Shown here in pieces: positions 39,189 through 42,767 of a DNA stretch of 42,767 nt. The notes beneath the pieces are model-generated. The model saw only the letters and a program-made list of their open reading frames with translations, had not been told where the DNA came from and ran no database searches. The stretch lies in NCBI GenBank assembly GCA_027886975.1, contig JAPCJK010000006.1:1-42767 (forward strand). Direction: 5' to 3'. The position numbers were made by a program, and so were the translations under genes. The stretch comes from Nitrososphaerota archaeon (GTDB lineage Archaea > Thermoproteota > Nitrososphaeria > Nitrososphaerales > Gagatemarchaeaceae). Each line of letters starts with the position of its first letter. The stretch's first letter is position 1.

Positions 39189-40568
39189 TTGGCGAACCTG
39201 GCTCAACTCAGCTTCCAACGGGCCCCCCTCATTCTTACGGAGATTCCGGGGCCGAAATCCAGGAAGGCCTACGAAAGGCAGTCCCGTTTCGAAACCCAGT
39301 CCAGAGTCTACTCTAACTACTTTCCCATAGCCATCGAGCAGGCAAGAGGCTCGACGGTAAAGGACGTCGACGGGAATGTCTACGTGGACTGGTACATCGG
39401 CGTCTGCGTCCAGAACTTGGGTCACGCTCATCCAGTCGTCGTCGAAGCGATCAAAAGGCAGATGGAGCAGATAATCCATAGCATCGACCTCCCTTTCGAA
39501 GCTAGGTTAGAATTCGTCGAGGGCCTGGTTGGCACCCTTCCTGGCGACCTAAGAAACGACGCCAAGGTGCTTTTCACAGTAACGGGAGCCGACGCATGCG
39601 AGGCAGGAGTGAGCCTAGCGAGGAAGGTCACGGGCAGAAAGGCGATAGTCGCCTTCGGGGGAGCCTACCACGGGATACACGGCGCCATCGTGGGCGCCAC
39701 CGCCGACTATCATTACAGGGACTACGCGGGAGTTCCGGCGTACGAGACCTACCACATACCCTATCCCTACCGGTACAGGTTTCCTTTCAAGTCGAAGGAA
39801 GGGGAAGAGAGCGGCGCGGTGATAGACTACCTTGAGTACATGATCAAAGACAGTCACTCGGGGGTCGGCCCCCTTGCCGGGATTATCGTGGAACCCATTC
39901 AAGGTGAGGGGGGTTACATAGTCCCCCCGGACGACTTCCTGCCAATGCTCGCCGAAGTGGCGCAGAAGCACTCCATCCCTCTGATCGTCGACGAAATCCA
40001 GACGGGCGTCGGAAGGACGGGCAAGATGTGGGCATCCGAATGGGCAAGGATCGACCCCGACATCGTCTGCATCTCGAAAAGCATAGGAGGCGGTGTTCCC
40101 CTTTCAATGATAGCTTACAGACCCGAGTATGACGACCTGCCTTCGGGGTTCCACCTGGGGACCTATCGAGGAAACGCCCTCGGCATTGCGGCGGGGAACG
40201 CCGTCCTCAAGTTCCTGGGGTCGACAGGCGTCCTAGAGAGGGTCAGGAAAGACGGCGAAGTTGTAAAGAAAAGGTTCGAGGAAATCTGTGAAGGAAACCC
40301 CATGGTAGGCGAAGTCAGAGGGAAGGGCTTCATGGTCGGCATAGAGCTGGTGAACGACAAGAACTCAAGGACTCCCGCCACAAAGCTCGCTTCCGACCTG
40401 AGGACGGAAATGCTTCGCCGCGGGCTTCTAATGCACACCTGCGGCCACTTCGGCAACGTCCTCAGGTTCATGGCTCCTCTCACCATCGAAGACCCGCTGC
40501 TGGATGCGGGTTTTGCAGTCTTCGAAGACTCGCTGAATGCCCTTACGAACCGTTCTAAGTTAGGATGA
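39189..40568 (+). CDS. Class III PLP-dependent aminotransferase (or archaeal amino acid racemase relative)
   Basis: 459 residues of the class III aminotransferase fold (acetylornithine/4-aminobutyrate group). The N-terminal LTEIPGPKSRKAYERQSR and the VDWYIGVCVQNLGHAHPVVV region are typical, with VDEIQTGVGRTGKMWASEW and the PLP Lys297 (CISKSIGGGVPLS). The PGPKS N-terminus also occurs in archaeal amino acid racemases (Pyrococcus broad-range type), so transamination of GABA/ornithine or racemisation are both possible. The start is TTG 39189 with a TATA-like TTTAATC upstream. Placed after pxpB, it could act on glutamate-derived compounds. Confidence 0.85.
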   Translation: MANLAQLSFQRAPLILTEIPGPKSRKAYERQSRFETQSRVYSNYFPIAIEQARGSTVKDVDGNVYVDWYIGVCVQNLGHAHPVVVEAIKRQMEQIIHSIDLPFEARLEFVEGLVGTLPGDLRNDAKVLFTVTGADACEAGVSLARKVTGRKAIVAFGGAYHGIHGAIVGATADYHYRDYAGVPAYETYHIPYPYRYRFPFKSKEGEESGAVIDYLEYMIKDSHSGVGPLAGIIVEPIQGEGGYIVPPDDFLPMLAEVAQKHSIPLIVDEIQTGVGRTGKMWASEWARIDPDIVCISKSIGGGVPLSMIAYRPEYDDLPSGFHLGTYRGNALGIAAGNAVLKFLGSTGVLERVRKDGEVVKKRFEEICEGNPMVGEVRGKGFMVGIELVNDKNSRTPATKLASDLRTEMLRRGLLMHTCGHFGNVLRFMAPLTIEDPLLDAGFAVFEDSLNALTNRSKLG

Positions 40569-40769
40569 AATCGACAAGACAATCCGCAATCGCCAGATAT
40601 CCGACCAAAATGATCTGCAAATTCCCTGGCGATCTCCAGGAGCCGTAAGTTGCGACCAGAGCTCGGCTTTCAACGCCCGAATCTGACTACCTGCAACGTT
40701 TTTGCCTTCACTTGCAAAGAAGTCGGAATTCCCACCAACCTCAAGCAAACACATCGAACCGGCTAAAGG

Positions 40770-40786
40770 GAGGTGCCGCGGGTCGG
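40770..40786. repeat. 17-bp direct repeat, copy 2 (tRNA 3'-end-like)
   Basis: Identical to 892-908 over 17 bases. It lies in the 268-bp gap before the Cas4-like gene. No complete tRNA is seen around it. The two copies bracket about 39.9 kb. Confidence 0.4.
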
Positions 40787-40836
40787 GTCCTCAGATTTAA
40801 TTTACAGGCAGAATCCAACGCATCCAGACCCAAGTC

Positions 40837-41613
40837 ATGACTAAGGCCTGGAAGAAGAATCTGGAGTCAATCCCATCACTGCTTAAGGAGAATGAGTACC
40901 GACATGGAGTCAGCGCTGTATCGGCTTCGTCCATCGGCACTCAATACTTCTGCGAAATGAAACTTGACCAGAGCTACATCCACGGCGAGATAGAGACTGA
41001 AGAGAAGTCGGAGGGCGACGTACTCCACGAAGAACTGCTCGCGATGGAGGCCACAACCCAGAAGACGCTTCTGGAAGACATAGAGACGAGGAGGCTGGTC
41101 GTCGCATCCTTTCCCCTCGCCGCCGAGGCAGAAGGGTTGGTATTGGTCGGGGTGCCAGACGCTGTGATCTTTCAGAAGGGAAGGCCGACCCACGTCGTCG
41201 AGCTGAAGACAATCCGCAGGGACGCGTCCATCCTCTACGACGGCCAACGCGCTCAGACGACGATCTACGGCCTGTTGCTGGACCAGGTGGGTTTCGATTG
41301 CAGGGACCTCAAGTTGGTGGTGGTGAAGTTGCGCAGGGAGGCGCCGATGTCGGAACAGCAGAAGAGCCAGTTCCTCGACGCTTTGACAAGTGCGTTGATT
41401 TCAGATAAGAACCTGAACACGCTCGCCTCAAAAGCCGACGGCCATCTAGTGCCCCATTCATTCCCCTATCGGAGAGACGAAGCAATCAGAATCTTGAGCG
41501 TGACACGAGGCTACTGGCTAAACCAAAGAACGGCTCAGCCCACGTCCAACCCGAACAAGTGCAGGGCCTGTGAATTCAGGAAGATCTGCCCATCAAGCTT
41601 GGCCAGGGAATGA
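40837..41613 (+). CDS. Cas4/RecB-like PD-(D/E)xK nuclease with Fe-S cluster cysteines
   Basis: 258 residues with the Cas4/AddB-type layout. A first Cys39 lies near the N-terminus (YFCEMKLDQ); then come the PD-(D/E)xK nuclease residues Asp108 (GVPDAVIF), Glu122 and Lys124 (VVELKTIR), the conserved Gln/Tyr helix RAQTTIYGLLLD, and three C-terminal cysteines Cys242, Cys245 and Cys251 (CRACEFRKIC) that with Cys39 would hold a 4Fe-4S cluster. No CRISPR array or other cas gene is in the window. It may act in DNA repair or belong to an element. A TATA-like ATTTAATTT at 40794-40802 lies about 40 bp upstream. Confidence 0.87.
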   Translation: MTKAWKKNLESIPSLLKENEYRHGVSAVSASSIGTQYFCEMKLDQSYIHGEIETEEKSEGDVLHEELLAMEATTQKTLLEDIETRRLVVASFPLAAEAEGLVLVGVPDAVIFQKGRPTHVVELKTIRRDASILYDGQRAQTTIYGLLLDQVGFDCRDLKLVVVKLRREAPMSEQQKSQFLDALTSALISDKNLNTLASKADGHLVPHSFPYRRDEAIRILSVTRGYWLNQRTAQPTSNPNKCRACEFRKICPSSLARE

Positions 41614-41690
41614 GAGTTCGAGGCGCCCTTAGTGAAGGAATCAGGCCCGACGAATGCTCGGTCGGTGGTAGGATTTGCCGGTGGAGCCCA

Positions 41691-41803
41691 AGCAGTTTTA
41701 AGAACCCTCTCTGAGTTTGCGTCTCCAAGGGTGTACTCACTACGCGGCAGTTCTGTTCCAGTCGTAAGGTAGCGACCGCACATCGATGTCCTACGATGGG
41801 TAG
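41691..41803 (+). promoter_or_regulatory. Leader region of the P-type ATPase gene with a short ORF and hairpin
   Basis: A TATA-like GTTTTAAG near 41695-41702 would start an mRNA near 41727. The leader holds two short frames: GTG 41731 (13 codons) and ATG 41786 encoding MSYDG then TAG at 41801. The second ATG lies in the loop side of a 5-bp inverted repeat (CATCG 41781-41785 with CGATG 41794-41798). Both the ATG and the TAG are in frame with the ATPase. It could be a leader peptide or the disrupted start of the gene. Confidence 0.4.
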
Positions 41804-42767
41804 ATTTCTCTGAGCAAAGAAGACAGCCAAGGTAAGCAATCCTATTGGGACGCTCCTGCTTCTGAGCTTCTTCAGCGACTTCAGACAACGGAAAAAGGCC
41901 TGACTGACGACGAAGTCGGAAGGCGACTCAAGCAGTATGGTCCGAACCTTCTAACGTCCAAGAAGAAAACGAGTGCACTTGCGCTTCTGCTCGTCCAGTT
42001 CAAGAGCCCACTCACTATCATCCTGATCTTTGCTGCGAGTGTTTCACTCTACCTCGGCGACATACTGAATGCGTCTATCATACTGGTGATCATCTTCGCG
42101 AGCAGCATGCTTGGATTCTGGCAGGAGAGGGGCGCGACCAACGCCGTAGAGAAGCTCTTGGCGGTCGTGCAGACAAAAGCGAGCGTGCTTCGCGACGGAG
42201 GTCAGAAGGAGATTCCTGTCGAGGGGATCGTGCCCGGAGACGTCGTGCTGCTCAACGCTGGGGACCTGATTCCGGGAGACTGCCTGGTCCTGGAATCGAA
42301 GGACCTCTTCGTAAACGAAGCGTCCTTGACGGGAGAGACCTTCCCCGCAGAGAAGACGGTCGGCGTCCTGCCGCCGGAGACACCACTCAGCCAGCGGACG
42401 AACAGCCTCTTCATGGGGACGAACGTGGTCAGCGGCAACGCCCAGGCGGTCGTCGCGGCAACCGGGCCTGGAACCGAGTTCGGCAAGATTTCTGACCGGT
42501 TGAAGCTAAGGCCTCCTGAAACAGAATTCGAGCAGGGCGTCCGGCGGTTCGGGTATCTCCTCATGGAGGTCACGCTCGTGCTTGTGGTCGCAACCTTCGC
42601 CATCAACGTCTACTTCGCCCGTCCGGTGTTGGACTCCCTTCTCTTCTCCCTGGCACTCGCTGTCGGCCTGACTCCCCAGCTGCTGCCGGCCATCATCAGC
42701 ATCAACCTGGCTCGCGGAGCCAAGAAGATGGCCAGTGAGAAAGTGATCGTCAAACGGCTTGCCTCCA
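41804..42767 (+). CDS. Magnesium-type P-type ATPase (MgtA-like), 3'-truncated, start unclear
   Basis: The first about 321 residues of a P3B/P2-like cation ATPase; the gene runs off the window before the DKTGT phosphorylation site. Seen are the N-terminal cation-ATPase domain (GLTDDEVGRRLKQYGPNLL), the first helices, the actuator loop with SLTGETFPAEKTV (the TGE dephosphorylation motif), and LTPQLLPAIISINLARGAKKM, which resembles MgtA. It should carry Mg2+ inward. No ATG, GTG or TTG lies between the in-frame TAG at 41801 and the conserved N-terminal domain; ATT 41804 or CTG 41810 are the only options, or the TAG interrupts a frame starting at ATG 41786. Confidence 0.75.
   Translation, partial: MSLSKEDSQGKQSYWDAPASELLQRLQTTEKGLTDDEVGRRLKQYGPNLLTSKKKTSALALLLVQFKSPLTIILIFAASVSLYLGDILNASIILVIIFASSMLGFWQERGATNAVEKLLAVVQTKASVLRDGGQKEIPVEGIVPGDVVLLNAGDLIPGDCLVLESKDLFVNEASLTGETFPAEKTVGVLPPETPLSQRTNSLFMGTNVVSGNAQAVVAATGPGTEFGKISDRLKLRPPETEFEQGVRRFGYLLMEVTLVLVVATFAINVYFARPVLDSLLFSLALAVGLTPQLLPAIISINLARGAKKMASEKVIVKRLAS

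Overview
The window comes from an archaeon. Most genes have an A/T-rich TATA-like element about 25-32 bp upstream of the start codon, so many mRNAs would be leaderless. TTG and GTG starts are common. The window also encodes a group II (thermosome-type) chaperonin relative and small archaeal-type TatA/TatC proteins. Base composition is moderately GC-rich. The gene set (branched-chain amino acid importer, acyl-CoA metabolism, amidase, 5-oxoprolinase, biotin uptake, no ammonia-oxidation genes seen) suggests an organotrophic soil or sediment archaeon. A Thermoproteota/Nitrososphaeria-like lineage is my guess, but it is not proven by the sequence.

Layout. 1-2.5 kb: the end of a deazaflavin-type nitroreductase, a VOC protein, and a DUF1326/DUF2182 pair. 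2.8-10.5 kb: acetyl-CoA synthetase, divergent tatA/tatC (TatC carries a zinc ribbon), an aquaporin, an orphan lipoyl domain, aliphatic amidase, BioY, a beta-hydroxyacid dehydrogenase and a CBS-pair protein. 10.6-15.4 kb: a MacB/FtsX-like exporter (permease-ATPase-permease) followed by a membrane-anchored HExxH peptidase. 15.4-22.5 kb: a degenerate chaperonin paralogue, then a Liv-type ABC importer on the minus strand with a Tat-exported binding protein. 22.7-25.3 kb: a second exporter permease pair without its own ATPase. 25.3-28.2 kb: DUF169, a small membrane protein, a CcdA-like/thioredoxin-like/HxlR redox operon and a SnoaL-like protein. 28.3-30.9 kb: biotin carboxylase, biotin carrier and PxpC. 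30.9-40.6 kb: LLM oxidoreductase, aldehyde dehydrogenase, a CitE-like lyase / MaoC hydratase / acyl-CoA dehydrogenase / class III CoA-transferase cluster, PxpA, PxpB and a class III aminotransferase. 40.8 kb to the end: a Cas4-like nuclease and the start of an MgtA-type P-type ATPase.

How the genes may work together. The lyase/hydratase/CoA-transferase/dehydrogenase set has the same family composition as bacterial itaconate (C5-dicarboxylate) degradation clusters. PxpA, PxpB and PxpC, with a biotin carboxylase and a carrier protein, form a dispersed 5-oxoprolinase or amide-carboxylase-like set, and BioY could supply its biotin. Three intergenic palindromes of the GTTAC-N5/6-GTAAC type lie at the promoters of the binding-protein gene, DUF169/small membrane protein and the HxlR gene. 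This suggests a small HxlR-controlled, possibly thiol-responsive regulon. This regulon and the chaperonin paralogue that has lost its catalytic aspartate are the most interesting leads.
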